From: Tamarix chinensis
Taxonomy: Eukaryota > Streptophyta > Magnoliopsida > Caryophyllales > Tamaricaceae
Direction of reading: 5' to 3'
Assembly: GCA_030549775.1 (NCBI GenBank)
Contig: CM060175.1
Span: 43,031,415 to 43,095,414 of the forward strand
Length of the DNA: 64,000 bases
In this document: one piece after another, positions 23,384 to 36,048 of the stretch
Layout of the letters: each line of letters starts with the position of its first letter
Position numbering within the stretch: the first letter of the stretch is position 1
The notes under the pieces: model-generated
Database searches by the model: none
Told to the model about the DNA's origin: nothing
Seen by the model: only the letters and a program-made list of their open reading frames with translations
Program-made: the position numbers and the translations under genes

Positions 23384-23483
23384 AGTGAATGATACTAACT
23401 AATACTACTTCGTGTAATCTTAGATAGGTTCCTTTAAATATGTTCTTGGAGAAACATTCAAAGTTAAACTTCTTGTTTAATTT
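23218..23483 (+). repeat. G1 5' LTR, middle fragment
   Basis: AGTGTACTAATTACTAAGG...GGTGTAACATATGTTGAGAATTAT...ATACAAGTGAAATACTTAG aligns by eye with G1's 3' LTR at about 35712-35935. The left part of this LTR was displaced beyond T1; the right part is cut by the copia element at 23484. A (CT)n microsatellite of roughly 47 bp (23335-23381) replaces a short TCTCTCTCT in the 3' LTR, so it expanded after insertion. Confidence 0.8.
23335..23381. repeat. (CT)n microsatellite
   Basis: About 23 pure CT units. The sister LTR has only four to five CT units at this place (about 35831-35840), so growth occurred in this copy. Confidence 0.95.
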
Positions 23484-24780
23484 TGATGGAGATATGACCT
23501 AGAACCAATCGCACTTGATGATTTGTTTTTTCATATTTAGTGATTGTGCTTATGAATAATAATATCATTTGATGTTATTTATTCAAATTTTATTATCCCT
23601 TTAAGTGATTATTCTTTATGTAGATAATCAAGTATGTTAGTGGATTGTGGAACTCTACTAAATGATAAAAATATTATTATACAAGTACTATCTCTAGTCT
23701 AGCATCATCTAATTAAGAGATACTAGTGATCATAAAACAAGTATGTTGAATAGTTGATGATCATGTTCCAATAATCATTAGTATGAGATATCAAACAAAT
23801 AACATAGGTACATGTTATAGAACATGGTATTGGACTGACCCAGTAGGAGAACACTACATTGAATATTGTGTAAAAGTGTCATAAGTGTTCTCTAAATAGT
23901 ATATAGTGTTCTGACATGAGATCTTCATATATACCGGTATGATTATTGACATGTTTTGACTTTTCCATATGTTACCCTTATTAGGGGTGAACATAAAAGT
24001 AATGATCAATCATGATGTGAATCATATAGAGGTATATGCTTGATCAAGATGGGATTTATCCCTCTCATGATATGAGATTGATATCTTTGGGCACCTCAAC
24101 AAGTATGACTAATGTTAGCATGGCCATGTGCACACGAGGTATTGTTTGTTTAAGGTTAGTCTTACTTGGTGATCGAGAGAAGTGTATGATTTAACATCGA
24201 AATAATGACATGATTAATGCCTTATGTTAAATCTAAATATCATATGACAAAAGGATAAATATACAGGTTAAAAATAGGTTGTGTCAAGCATATGACATTT
24301 TCGTAATTTAGGTAGTCATAATGTCATGCTAAAGACCTTTTATGGGCCTGAAAGAAATTCCAATCCACTTCCAACATTAAATGAACCTACATGGTCGCGC
24401 ACCAAACAAACATGATCAGAAACAGACTATAAATTAGGTAACATGAGATATTAATATGATTAATATCTATTTAAGCACAAGTGGGAACAGATTTTAATAT
24501 GATCAACATCTTTTTAAAGCCCAAGTGGCTTGAATGTGATTTAAACCCAAGTCTAAAGTAACTATAGTGAGCTAGGATTTTGATATTAATACCTAAGATA
24601 GGGTTTTATTACAAATAACCCTCTTGTTCTCTCTCTTTTAGAAAAGCAAGTTATCTAGCCATCGTAGCATAGTTATTCATGAAATTGAGAGCAATCTCAT
24701 TGACACTAGCACGTATCCAATATGATCTAGATTTGTACTATGGGGATATCAGTGAAGGGGTAATGTAATTCACACTTGCA
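23484..24780 (+). repeat. 5' LTR of the Ty1/copia element
   Basis: Starts TGATGGAGATATGACC and ends CACACTTGCA; it aligns with 28755-30038 over its whole length, with frequent single-base differences. Shared landmarks are CCTTATTAGGGGTGA, ATGACATGATTAATGCCTTA and GGGTTTTATTACAAATAACC. The conserved AAATAACCNTCTTNNTCTCTC near its end looks like the leader after the promoter. No matching TSD was found at the outer edges (AATTT and ATCAA), so the right edge may be shifted by a few bases or the site altered. Confidence 0.82.
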
Positions 24781-27700
24781 TATCTTTTGTTGTAGATTAA
24801 TATGGAAAAAAATAACACCAACACCTTTTCATTATGATTCATCCTTGAGAAGAACAAATTAAATGGAAATAACTTCCTCGAATAACGTAGAAATTTGAGA
24901 ATAGTTCTCACTCAAGTAAGGAAACACTGTGTCCTTGAAATTGTAGTCCATAAGAAACTAGTGGCTAATTCCCCCTTGTGTTGAGCAAGCTACTTATTGT
25001 AAGCACAAATATGAGTCTTTGGATGTATCTTGTCTAATGCCATCTTGCATGAACTCATATCTTCAGAAATAGTTTGAGCGTATAATTGATGCCCATGCTC
25101 TCATCACTAAACTCAAGAGCTTGTTTGAGAAATAAGCTTGAGTTGAAAGCTTTGAGACTACAAAAGTATTGTTCTCATGCAAGTTGGCAGAAGGGAACCC
25201 ATTTAGTCCACATATTCTCAAGATGGTTGGTTATGTTAATTATCTAGAGATATTTGATGTTCCATTTAACTAAGAGTTGGATACAGATTTGATCCTATAG
25301 TCATTGTATGAGTCATATGATCAGTTTGTCATAAAATATATCATACATGATCTCAATAAATCACTAAATAAGTTGCAAGTGATGATTAAGAATACTGGAC
25401 AGAACATTAAGAAGCCAAATAATGTTCTAATGGTTCAAAAGGGAAAAAAGGTTTCAAGAGAGGTGGTAAAGGAGAAGGAAAGGTTGACCCCAAAGGAAAG
25501 GGTAAAGCTTTACTTAAGAACTAGACAAAAACAACAAGACCAACCTTAAGGCTAGACCAAATTTTGACCAATAGTGCTTTTATTATAAGAAGTTTGGGCA
25601 TTGGAAGAGAAACCATAAGAAATACTTGGAAGATAAGAAGAATGGATTAGTTGAAGTTGGAGCTTCAGGTATTTGTGTTATAAAAGTAAAATTTAATACT
25701 TCTACTTCTTTATGGGTATTAGATACTAGATGTAGATCTCACATTTGTACAAATATGTAGGGTCTAAAGGATAGTATAAGAATGGAAAAATGAGAATTAG
25801 ACCTATGTGTTAGTAATGGAGCAAGAGTTGCTGCTCAAGCTATAGGAATGTTCAATTTAGCTTAACCATTTGGATTGGTTCTATAACTCAATAATTGTTA
25901 TTATGTACATACTATAAGGAACGTTATTTATGTTTCTTGTTTCGACAAGGAAGTTTTCACTTCATTATTAAGAACAATAGTTGTTCCTTTTATTTGAATG
26001 GCATGTTTTATGGTTGTGCCCAAATGAATAATGGGCTTTATGTTCTATATCTTCATATGCTTGTTTATAAAATAAATGCTAAGATATTCAAATCCTAATT
26101 ACCTCTAGCATTGTCGTTTAGGACATATAAATAAGAACTAAATTATGAAGCTCCATAAAGATGGACTTCTACACTCACTTGATTTTGAATCGTTTGAAAC
26201 TTGTGAGTTATGTTTTTTTAGGGAAAATAGCTCAATCCTCATTTTATAGATACAATCAAACAACTAATGAATTAGTGGACCTCATATATACCTATGTTTG
26301 TGGCCTAATAAGTTGAATTGCTAGAGGAGGGTTTCAATACTTCATCACATTTACCAATGACTTCAATAGATATGGTTATGAAAAATAATCATGAATCCTT
26401 TGAAAAGTTCAAAGAATTTTAGAATGAATTATAGAACTAGCTTGGTAAAACTTTAAAGGCTCTTTTTTCGGATTAAGGAGGTGATTACTTAAGCCAAGAT
26501 TTTGATGACCATCTCAAAAGATGTGGAATAGTTTCACAACTCACTCCACCAGATACTCTATAGTGGAATGGTGTATCTAAAAGGAGTAAACAAGATATAT
26601 TAGATATGGTTCAATCTATGATGAGTCACATGGATCTTCCAATATCTTTCTAGGGATATGCTCTTGAAACTACAACGTTGACACTAAATAGAGTTCCATC
26701 AAAAGTAGTAGAAAAGATTCCATATGAGATATGGATTGGAAGGATTCCAAGTTTGTATTTTCTCAATATTTGGGGTTGTGAGGCATACATAAAACATTAG
26801 ACCTCAGGCAATCTTCAACCAAAATTATACAAATGCTTCTTTGGCAAATATCCTAAAGACACTAAATAATATTTATTTTAGAATCACATTGAGAACAAAG
26901 TGTTTGTTGTTTGGCATGATGTTTTTCTAAAAAGAAAATTTCTTTGTAGAAAAATTAGTGGGAGTAAAGTAAAACTTGAAGAAATTAAAGACCCATAGGA
27001 TAATGATCCCAATATAGTAGATCCTAAAAAGCCTATACAATCTATTGTAGCACTTGTAGAAGTGAAAAATGATTCATGAAGGTTTACAAGGGTGCGTCAT
27101 GAGCTAGAGAGATATATGTTTCTCATGATTGAGCATCATGATGTGTTATTGTTAGATAATGATGAACCCTTAACATATGAAGAAGTGGTGATGAGATATG
27201 ACTCCGATAAATGGATGGACACCATGAAATCCAATATGGAATCTATGGATAAAAACCAAGTATAAACTTTAATTTATCTTCTTGATGGTTGTAGAACCAT
27301 TGGTTGCAAATGGGTTTTGAAGAAGTAAATTGATAAGGATGGCAATATGCATGTCTTTAACACAACTCTAGTGGCTAAAGTTTTCAAACAAATTCATGGT
27401 ACTGACTATAATGAAACCTATTCACCTGTTTCTATGCTTAAACCCATTCGGATTCTTATAGCAATTATTACATTTTATAATTATGAGATCTAGAAAGTGG
27501 ATATGAAAACAACATTCCTTAATGTTTATTTACAAGATAATGTGTATATGACACAGACTAAAGGTTTTGGGCATCCTATCATTGCCAAAAAGTATGTAAG
27601 CTTAAGAGATCCATTTATGGTCTTAAGAAACATTGTGGAGTTGGAATATTCATTTCAATGAAATAGTCAAAGAGTTTGGCTTCATCAGGTGCGAAGAAGA

Positions 27701-28754
27701 GTCTTTTTTTACAAGAAGGTTAGTGGGATCATAATTATTTTCCTTGTTCTTTATGTGGATGTAATACTACTTATGGTAAATAATGTTCCTATGCTATAGT
27801 GTATGAGGATATGGCTAGGAAAATCATTTTCAATAAAGGATTTTGGTCAGGAAACCTATATTTTAGGGATTACGATCTATAGAGATAGATCAAGAAAGTT
27901 TATTGGATTAACTTAAAGTAATTATATTGATAAGATCCTCCATAGGTACAATATGCAAGACACTAAGAGAGGTTTATTGCTTATAAAACATGGTTTAACT
28001 CTTAGCAAGACTTAGTGTCTATAGATATAGGATGAGCGAGATAACAAGAGTAGAATTCCATATGATTCAACCATTGGTTCTATCATGTATGCTATGTTGT
28101 GCACTCACTCAGATGTCTCATATGCCATTAGTATGGTGAGTAGATTCCATTCTAACCCTAGTGAGAGTCACTAGATTACATTCAAGAACATTCTCAAGTA
28201 CTTAAGAAGAATAAAGGAAATGTTCTTGGTATATGAAAGAGAATAGGATCTGGTAGTAAGTGGTTACATAGATGACAGTTTCCAAACATATAGGGATTAT
28301 TTCCAATCATATTCAAGTTATGTGTTTTTCCATAATGATAGTGTTGTGAGTTAGAAGAGTTCAAAACAAGACATGGTTGATAATTGAATAATAGAAGATG
28401 AGTATATTGCTACTTTAGAAGCATTAAAGTAATTATTGTGGATTAGGAAATTCATCACTAAATTGGAAGTAGTTCCAAAATTTTTTAGTTTTTTTTTTAT
28501 ATATTGTGACAACAATGGAGCTATTGCATAGGCTACAGAGCCAAGGTCTTATTATAAAACCAAGAACATATTTAGGAAATATCACATCATTCAAGAGATT
28601 ATCATAGGGGTGATGTGAATTTATGTAAGGTTCATATTGATGTACAAATTACTCATCCATTAACCATGCATCTTTAACAACCTAAGTATACGTTTCATAG
28701 TAGTTCATAAGGCATTAGGAAAATCCATGATTGGTCCTAATGCAAGTGAGAGAC
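24781..28754 (+). pseudogene. Ty1/copia gag-pol, heavily decayed
   Basis: Domains are visible in copia order. Gag-like NKLNGNNFLE near 24860. Zinc knuckle CFYYKKFGHWKRNHKK near 25576-25620, with the second and last cysteines replaced. Protease STSLWVLDTRCRSHICT near 25705-25750, with DTG changed to DTR. Integrase region about 26100-26900. RT with AFLN/VYMTQTKGFG near 27520-27570 and the active site as LYVDVILL (near 27749) instead of YVDD. RNase H with EYIATLEALK and YCDNNGAIA near 28400-28530. Integrase before RT proves the copia order. Stops occur throughout. The exact lineage is uncertain; it looks Tork-like. Confidence 0.85.
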
Positions 28755-30038
28755 TAATGGAGATATACGCTAGAACCAATCATACTTGATAATTTGCATT
28801 TGCATATTTAGTGATTGTGCTTATTAATAAAAAGATCATTTGATATCATTTATTCAAATGTTGTTATCCCTTTGAGTAATTATTCTTTATATACATAATC
28901 GAGTATGTGAGTGTTTGTGGAACTCTGCTAAATTATAGAAATATTATTATACAAGTACTATCTCTACTGTAGCATCATCTAATTAAGGGATACTAGTGAT
29001 CATAAAACAAGTATGTTGAATAGTTGATGATCATGTTCCTTTGATCATTGGTATGAGATATCAAACTAATAGCATAGGTACATGTTATAGAACATGGTAT
29101 TGGGCCGACCCCGTAGGGGGAAACTACATGTTATAGATCATGTTCCTTTGTTCCTTTGAATATTGTGTAAAATTTTCATTAGTGTTCTCCAAATAGTATA
29201 TAGTCATCTGACATGAGATCTTTGTATACGCTAGTATGATTATCATCTTGTTTTGAATTTATGAAATATTACCCTTATTAGGGGTGATCATAAAATTAGT
29301 GACTAGACATAGTGTGAATCATATAGAGGTATATAGTTGATCAATAAGGTATTTATCCCTCTCGTGATATATGAGAGATATCTTTAGGCCCCTCAAAAAG
29401 TATGACTGATGTTGGCATGACCATGTGCAAATGAGGTGTTGCTTGTTTAATTTTAGTCTTACTTGGTGATTGAGAAAGTGTGTGATTTAACATATCAAGG
29501 ATGACATGATCAATGCCTTATATTAAATCTAAATATCATGTGATAAAAGGACAAATGTATCAGTTATAAATAGGTTGTGTTGAGCATATTATATTTGCAT
29601 AATTTGGGTATTCATAACTTCTTGCTAGAGAACTCTTATGATTTATGGGCCCACAAGGATTTTCAGTCCACTGCCAACATTGTGTGAACCTATAAGGTCA
29701 CATACCAAACAAACTGGATTTGAAACATACTATAAATTAGGCAAGATGATATCTTAATATGATTAATATCTCTTTAAACCTAAGTGGTTTTAATGTGATT
29801 AAAGCCCAAGTCCAAAAAAATATGGTGGGCTAGTGTTTGGGATATAAATACCTACCCTAGGGTTTTATTATAAATAACCATCTTACTCTCTCTCTTTTCG
29901 ATGAGCAAAATTTCTAGCCACTCTATTGTATTTCTTCATGAGATTGAGAGTGATCTCATTGGTGCTAGCATTCCCCAATGATCTAGATTTGTAGTCTGTG
30001 GATATCAATAGAAGTGTGACACAATCTACACTTCCCCA
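28755..30038 (+). repeat. 3' LTR of the Ty1/copia element
   Basis: Starts TAATGGAGATATACGC after a purine-rich AAGTGAGAGAC primer-like tract (28744-28754) and ends ACACTTCCCCA. It differs from the 5' LTR at many sites and carries a short duplicated GTTCCTTTG stretch near 29143-29158, so the insertion is not young. Confidence 0.8.
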
Positions 30039-30350
30039 ATCAAACAAGTTTGAAACCTAACGATTGAAGTTATCACAAATTGGATTGAATCATCCTCATA
30101 TTTAAATAGAAATTTATTAAATTGGTAACTTAGTCTAGGCGACTAGCAAGTTTGTTCTTAATCTAGCATGTGTTCTTTGGTTTATTTTAGCCTCGATTTT
30201 ATTCCATTACATTATTTTATTTAGCTTAAATCCTTTAAATTCTTCCTTGAATATTGATTGAAGATTCACCCCATTCTTCCTAATATTCAACCACCGAACC
30301 TTACCTATTTTTGAGTCATTTGAATCTTCAAATTTCTAGGAAGATTTACA
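30039..30350 (+). repeat. G1 5' LTR, right fragment
   Basis: Ends CTAGGAAGATTTACA. From about 30235 (TCCTTGAATATTGATTGAAGATTCACC) it matches G1's 3' LTR at about 35940-36048. The first 190 bp are missing from the 3' LTR and may be original LTR lost there or extra sequence here. The edge with the copia element is therefore not exact. Confidence 0.7.
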
Positions 30351-30356
30351 TCATTT

Positions 30357-30370
30357 TTGGTATTAAAGCC
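30357..30370 (+). promoter_or_regulatory. Primer binding site of G1 (initiator tRNA-Met type)
   Basis: TTGGTATTAAAGCC lies seven bases after the LTR end and matches TGGTATCAGAGCC with two transitions. It sets the direction of G1 and separates LTR from internal sequence. Confidence 0.82.
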
Positions 30371-31064
30371 AGGTTGGCTTTTCCACCATTGAATTGTAAA
30401 CTTCCCTTTGATCTTCCTCTTCCTTTAGTCAACACAAGAAACCTGAATCATCGCAAGCATTCTTAGCCTACCTTCAAACTCTCTTTGAATTTTCAACCCC
30501 TCAAGCTTGAAGAAGTTTGTCTATTTTAGTGTATCCCTCAAGCTACATTGAATACTTTCTTAAATATTCAATCCCAACATCATTACATATTCGACCATCA
30601 AACTCTTGAATTCCAACATCTTTGGTTATCTCCTTCTTATTCCAATTTTTTTTTTAGCATTCCACCCATATTCGAATTCCATTCTATGTTTCCTTGATCA
30701 CCTTGATTCATGTAAGAAGACTCAACATTCCTCCAATATTAATTTAACATTACTTTTATGCTTGACCCTTTATTCCTATCTTGGCATAAATTCAGTCACA
30801 AGGAAGATTATTTTGAACCATTCTCGAGTTCCAAGAGTTGAACTCATTTTTGGAAAAATTCTACTATCACCTCCCATCAAGAAACCATTCATCGCTGCTT
30901 AAGACTTGGTGGAACACAACCAACCTTTTCCTTTCCACTACTACTTCACTTCCACACCCAAAAAGCTTCCAAGATTCTTGAAACTCCACCAAGAATCCAT
31001 TAAGAACTTACCTCCATCAACAAAACTAAGATATCAAAGCTAATTTGAGGGAAGAACATTATCT
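30371..31064 (+). other. G1 leader between primer site and gag
   Basis: About 700 bp without a family domain. A 98-codon frame (30606-30902) lacks recognisable features and lies where an untranslated leader is expected. Confidence 0.5.
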
Positions 31065-32095
31065 ATGGAAGAAGAAGTGTCTATGAAGGTAATGCTCAAC
31101 ACCCTTCAATAACTTGCAGGAAGTGCTAATGCTACTAACACACAACTTCACCAACACCTTTCCATTAAAAGTCAACTTCAAAAGCTTGAGACAAGAGTAG
31201 CTAACCAAGATACACTCCAACACATACACAACACAATAGAGGCCACCAATGACTGAGTAGAAGGAATGATGAGACACAATGTATAAGTAAGATGTGGGTA
31301 ACTCAATAACCCAATGGAGTTGGAGGAGAGAGAAACCAATAACGACTCCAATGGTTTTAGCCACAATCGATGAGGTCATGAAAATATCCAACCAAGGTGT
31401 AACCATTTTAAATACAATGGTATCAAGCTCAATCTCCTTGATTTATTTGGTGAATTGGATGTGGAATTATTTTTTAAGTTTAGATAGTATGATGATGAAC
31501 ATAAATGTATGTTAGCAAATCTCAAGTTTAAAATTTTTCCAAGTTTTGGTATGATAATCTTATGTGGACTTGTGAAAGGAAAGAAAAATAGAATAAAATC
31601 AATTTGTTCCTAAAGAATATGAACAAGAAACGTATATCAAATTACTACTCTTAGGTAAAGACTTCTTAGTGTATAAGAATACACTATAGAATTTAAAAGA
31701 CTAGAACTCTTATTTGATATGAAAGAGAGAAAAGAACAAAAATGTGCTAGATACTTTGGTGGTCGTAATAACTTGATTAGGGAAAAAGTTGAAATGTTTC
31801 TCTTGATGATTTAACTAAATTAGCTTTAAAATGTGAGAGAAAAACTAATTCCACCAAAGTCTATGCTAAAACAAGTTCTTTAACTTCTACATTCATAGAA
31901 ACCTATTCAAATGCATCTACCTTAAAATTTGGGACACATGCCTATTCGACTAATGGAAAAAATATTAAACCTAACTAATATGAAAAAGGTAAGAATAAGG
32001 TGACTAAAATGTCCAATAATAATTATTTTAAATGTGATAGTTGTGGTAATTTTTCTAAATGATGTCCTAATCGAAGAGGACATGGAACCATGTGA
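31065..32095 (+). pseudogene. G1 gag (CRM/Reina-like chromovirus), decayed
   Basis: The frame begins MEEEVSMKVMLNTLQ and continues, with stops, through a helical region (TNTQLHQHL, QKLETRVANQDTLQ) and a capsid-like stretch near 31420-31560 (LNLLDLFGELDVE) to a nucleocapsid finger at about 32023-32071, FKCDSCGNFSK then stop then CPNR. The finger keeps three of its cysteines, but the histidine step is unclear. The protein would have formed the particle shell. Most stops look like changed Trp, Gln or Arg codons. Confidence 0.72.
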
Positions 32096-35000
32096 TGATA
32101 ATGATGACCTAAAAATTGAGTCTAATAATGATACCTTGAGTATATATAAAGAAGAAGGTAATCCACTTTTTTTTACTTCCAAAGGTATTATATATATAAC
32201 CTAATAATCCATATACATAAAGGGTATAATTTTAAAAGTAAGAGTAAAATCATTGATAAAGTTTGTAGGGTCATTATAAATAGTGGTTTAGGTACTAATG
32301 TTTCTAGTGAAATGATGGTCAAACAACTAGGGTTAGTGACTTCTAATATTTGTAAACCATATTAAATACATTATCTTAACAAGGAAAAAGGTACTAAGGT
32401 GAGTAAGCCCTAATTATTTTTCATATTAGTGGCTATCATGATAAAGTATTATGTGATGTAGTGCTTAGGGATGATTGTAGTGTATTAATAGGAAGACCAT
32501 GCCAATATGATAGAAAAGCAACCTATGATGGTGTGAATAATGAATATATCATGCTTAAAGATAAAAATAAGTATAAACTGAAACCATCCCAATGTATTCA
32601 TATGCAAACTATCGAGGCTAAAAAGATTTAATTCTTACATGAAAAAGATATGATTAAATACATAAAGGAGGAGGGTTTTTGCTATGCTTTAGTAGTAAAG
32701 GAATATCAATTTGTGGAGAATATAATGATTTATTTCTTAATGACTTACCTCCTAGACTACCATATATTAGAGATATAGAACACGCTATATATTTAGTTCC
32801 TGGAATGCCTCTACTTAATAAACCTGCTTTTAGATGTAATCAAGAAGAAGCTAAGGAATTACAAAGGTAAATACAATAATTTTTAAAGAAAGGTTATGTG
32901 AGAGAAATTATGAGTCCTTTTTTATGTATCTGCCTTGTTAGTTTCTAAGAAATATGGTACCTGGCATATGTACATAGATTCTAGAGCCGTAAATAATATA
33001 ACTATCAAATATTGATTTCCTATGCCCAGAGTTGATGATATGCTTAATGAAATTGATGGTTCATGTGTGTTCTCCAATATTGAATTAAGAAACATTTATC
33101 ATGAAATGACAATTAGGAAAGGGGATGAATGGAAGACGACCTTTAAAACTAAATATGGTCTTTATGAATATATTGATATGCCTTTTGGGTTGTGTAATGC
33201 ACCTAGTTCTTTCATGAGACTAATAAATTAAATTCTTCATCATTTCATAGGTAAATTCATTGTGGTTTATTTGGATAATATACTTGTGAATAGTTAGAAT
33301 GAACATGATCATCTTAAGCATCTAAGGAAACTATTTGATAAACTAAAGGAAACTAAACTTTATGAAAAATTGAAAAAATGTGAATTTATGCTTAAAAATG
33401 TAGTTTTTCTTAGTTATATTCTTAGTGTTGAGTACATTAGAGTTGATTCAAATAAGATAAAAGCTATTAAATACATATTCCTAAGGATATTCACCAAGTA
33501 AGAAGTTTTGATGGATTAGCTAGTTTCTATAAGAGATATAATAAGGATTTCTCTACCATAGCTGCACCTATTACTCAGTTCATGAAAAATAGAGAATTTA
33601 ATTTGGGAATTTAAGCCACTAAAGCCTTTGAAACCCTAAAGAATAAATTATGCAATACTCTTGTGTTATCTATTCCTAATTTTAACCTACACTTTGAGGT
33701 AACTTATGAGGCTAGTGGGGTGGGATAGGAGGAGTTCTCTCATAAGAAAAAAAGCATATTATATACTTTAGTTAAAATTTAAATGCTTCTAAGTTGATGT
33801 ATTTGACATATGACAAGGAATTCTTTGCCATCATATATTGATTAGAGACAAGGAGTCATTATTTGAGGCCTAAATCCTTTATATTAAATTTTGATTGTGT
33901 GAGCTTGAAATACTTACATGGTCAAAAGAAGATTAGTCCTAGATATAAAAAGTGGGTAAACTTCTTACAATCCTTTATGTTTTCTGTCAAAAACGTAGAT
34001 GGAAAAGAAAATATAGTAGCAACTGCTTTTTCTCAAAGGACTACATTACTTGTCATATTATATGCTAAATTGATAGGTTTTGAAATGTTAAAAGAGTTGT
34101 ATCCTAAAGATAAAGATTTTAGTGATGAATATTGAGCATGTAAAGAAAATGGATACCATGGTAATTATACATTACAAGATGGATTTTTATTTAGAATTTA
34201 TAAACTTTGTGCACCTAGATCAAGTATTATAGATTTACTTATTAAAGAGGCACATGAAGGAGGTATAATTGAACATTTTGGTATTTAAAAGACATTTAAA
34301 ATGTTATAAGAGAATTTCTATTGGCCACGTATGATTAAGGGTGTTTGACTTATAGTAAACTTATTAGCTATTCCTAGTCAACCATGGTAAGGATTTGGTA
34401 TGGAATTTATTTTAGAGTTTCCTAGAATACAATGAGGTAAAGATTCTATTATGTTCATGGTAGATAGATTTTCCAAAATAGTTCAATTTGTTCCATGTTA
34501 TAAAACGGATGGTGCTACATATTTTGGTGACTTGTATTTTAAAGAAATTGTGAAACTACATGACATTCATAAAAGTATTGTTTTAGATAGATATGTCAAG
34601 TTTCTTAGTTACTTTTGAAAAAACTATAGCACTTGTAAGGAACTAAACTATTATTCAGTACTTCACATTATCCAAAAACCGACGGAAAAATTGAAGTTAC
34701 ATATCACACTCTTAAAAATTTATTGAGAGGATTGGTAAATAAAAGTACTAAATTTTAGGATATTAAGCTAGCTCATGTAGAATTTACTTATAATCAAAGT
34801 CCTTTAAGTATTACTCGCTCAATTCCTTTTGAGATTGTGTATGGGGTGAATCAGCACATGCCAAGTGATATGGTACCATGGAAGAAAGATGGGTTTAAAA
34901 GCTATGAGGCTAAGGAATGATTCAAGTTCTTTCAAAAGTTTCATAAATAAATCAAGGGGAACATAGAACAAACTCATAAAAGATATTAAAAGCAAGATAA

Positions 35001-35267
35001 CAAACATTGTACTCTAACGTTATTTTCTCTTGACTATTTAGTTTTGTTACATTTACAAAAAGAACAATTTCCTAATCTAAGAAAAAATAAACTAACATCA
35101 AGCGCAGATGAACCATTTAAAATCCTTTGAAATTTTGAAGAAAGTGCTTATGAACTTGAACTTCCAAAATCTTATGGCAATGTTTTAAGGAAGTTTAATA
35201 TTGATGATTTGTCTTCTTATTTTAGTGATTCCAATTTGAGAAAAAATTATTCTCAAGTTAGGGAGAA
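32096..35267 (+). pseudogene. G1 pol: protease, RT, RNase H, integrase (chromovirus), decayed
   Basis: Protease remains near 32265-32345 (VIINSGLGTNVSSEMM; the D-S-G site reads N-S-G). RT starts near 32700 (NDLFLNDLPPRLPYIRDIEHA), continues with [20 protein letters not shown] and [16 protein letters not shown] (33022-33231), and has YLDNIL at about 33270-33287 in place of the Asp-Asp site. RNase H lies near 33680-34135. Integrase has GFLFRIYKLCAPRSS (34180s) and [23 protein letters not shown] (34440-34510), but the second half of the zinc-binding part appears deleted near 34345. The C-terminus (FNIDDLSSYF, NLRKNYSQVREND) runs straight into the LTR and no chromodomain is seen, which fits CRM or Reina-like elements. 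Confidence 0.82.
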
Positions 35268-36048
35268 TGATGTAGGAACATTCCTAGATTTTTCATCAAG
35301 ATTTAACATACATGGTTATGAATCCTATCACATTATTCATTTTTGATAATAATATTAATTATGAGACTAACTTTAATGAGTTGATATTGAGTAATTCATA
35401 CAGATATGTAACATATTTATATGATGAAGATTGATTCACTTCAAGATGTCAACATACCTAAGATTTCATATGTTACAAGTTATTACAAGTACAAGGAAGC
35501 CATTATGCATGTAAGCCAAACTTATAAGCCATGGAGAACTATTTATCATCTTTATGTAAATTAGGACTCTTATTAGTTATTTCCATGTAATAATTAGCTA
35601 CATTTGTTTGTAATCATTCTCACCGATTCATGTATTATATAGGTTAGTGCTATGTTGCTATAACTAGTTAGTGTGGTAGTTAGCCATGCCTATATTACTT
35701 TGGCTACCTTAGTGTACTAATTAGAAAGGTTTTGACAAATTTCTAGCTAGCTATATAAGGCATGGTTAATGTTGTGGTGTAACATATGTTGAGAATTATA
35801 GAAATCTAATACAAGTGAAATACTTGGATATCTCTCTCTTTTGTGAGTGAATGATACTAAGACTAATTTATATACTCTTAGATAGGTTCCTTTGAATGTG
35901 TAATTAGAGAAGCATTCATATTTAAACTTATTGTCGAATTCTTCCTTGAATCTTACTTGAAGATTCACCATTCTTCCTAATCTTCAACCACTAAACATTA
36001 CTTGTCTTCTAGTAATTTGAATATTCAAATTTCTTAGAATATTCTTAC
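35268..36048 (+). repeat. G1 3' LTR
   Basis: Starts TGATGTAGGAAC (or TGTAGG at 35271) after GGGAGAA and ends near TAGAATATTCTTAC, where the 5' LTR has TAGGAAGATTTACA. It holds the uncut form of T1's insertion site (ACCTT, about 35707). It is shorter than the reconstructed 5' LTR because about 190 bp present at 30039-30230 have no counterpart. The end may be off by a base or two. Confidence 0.78.
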
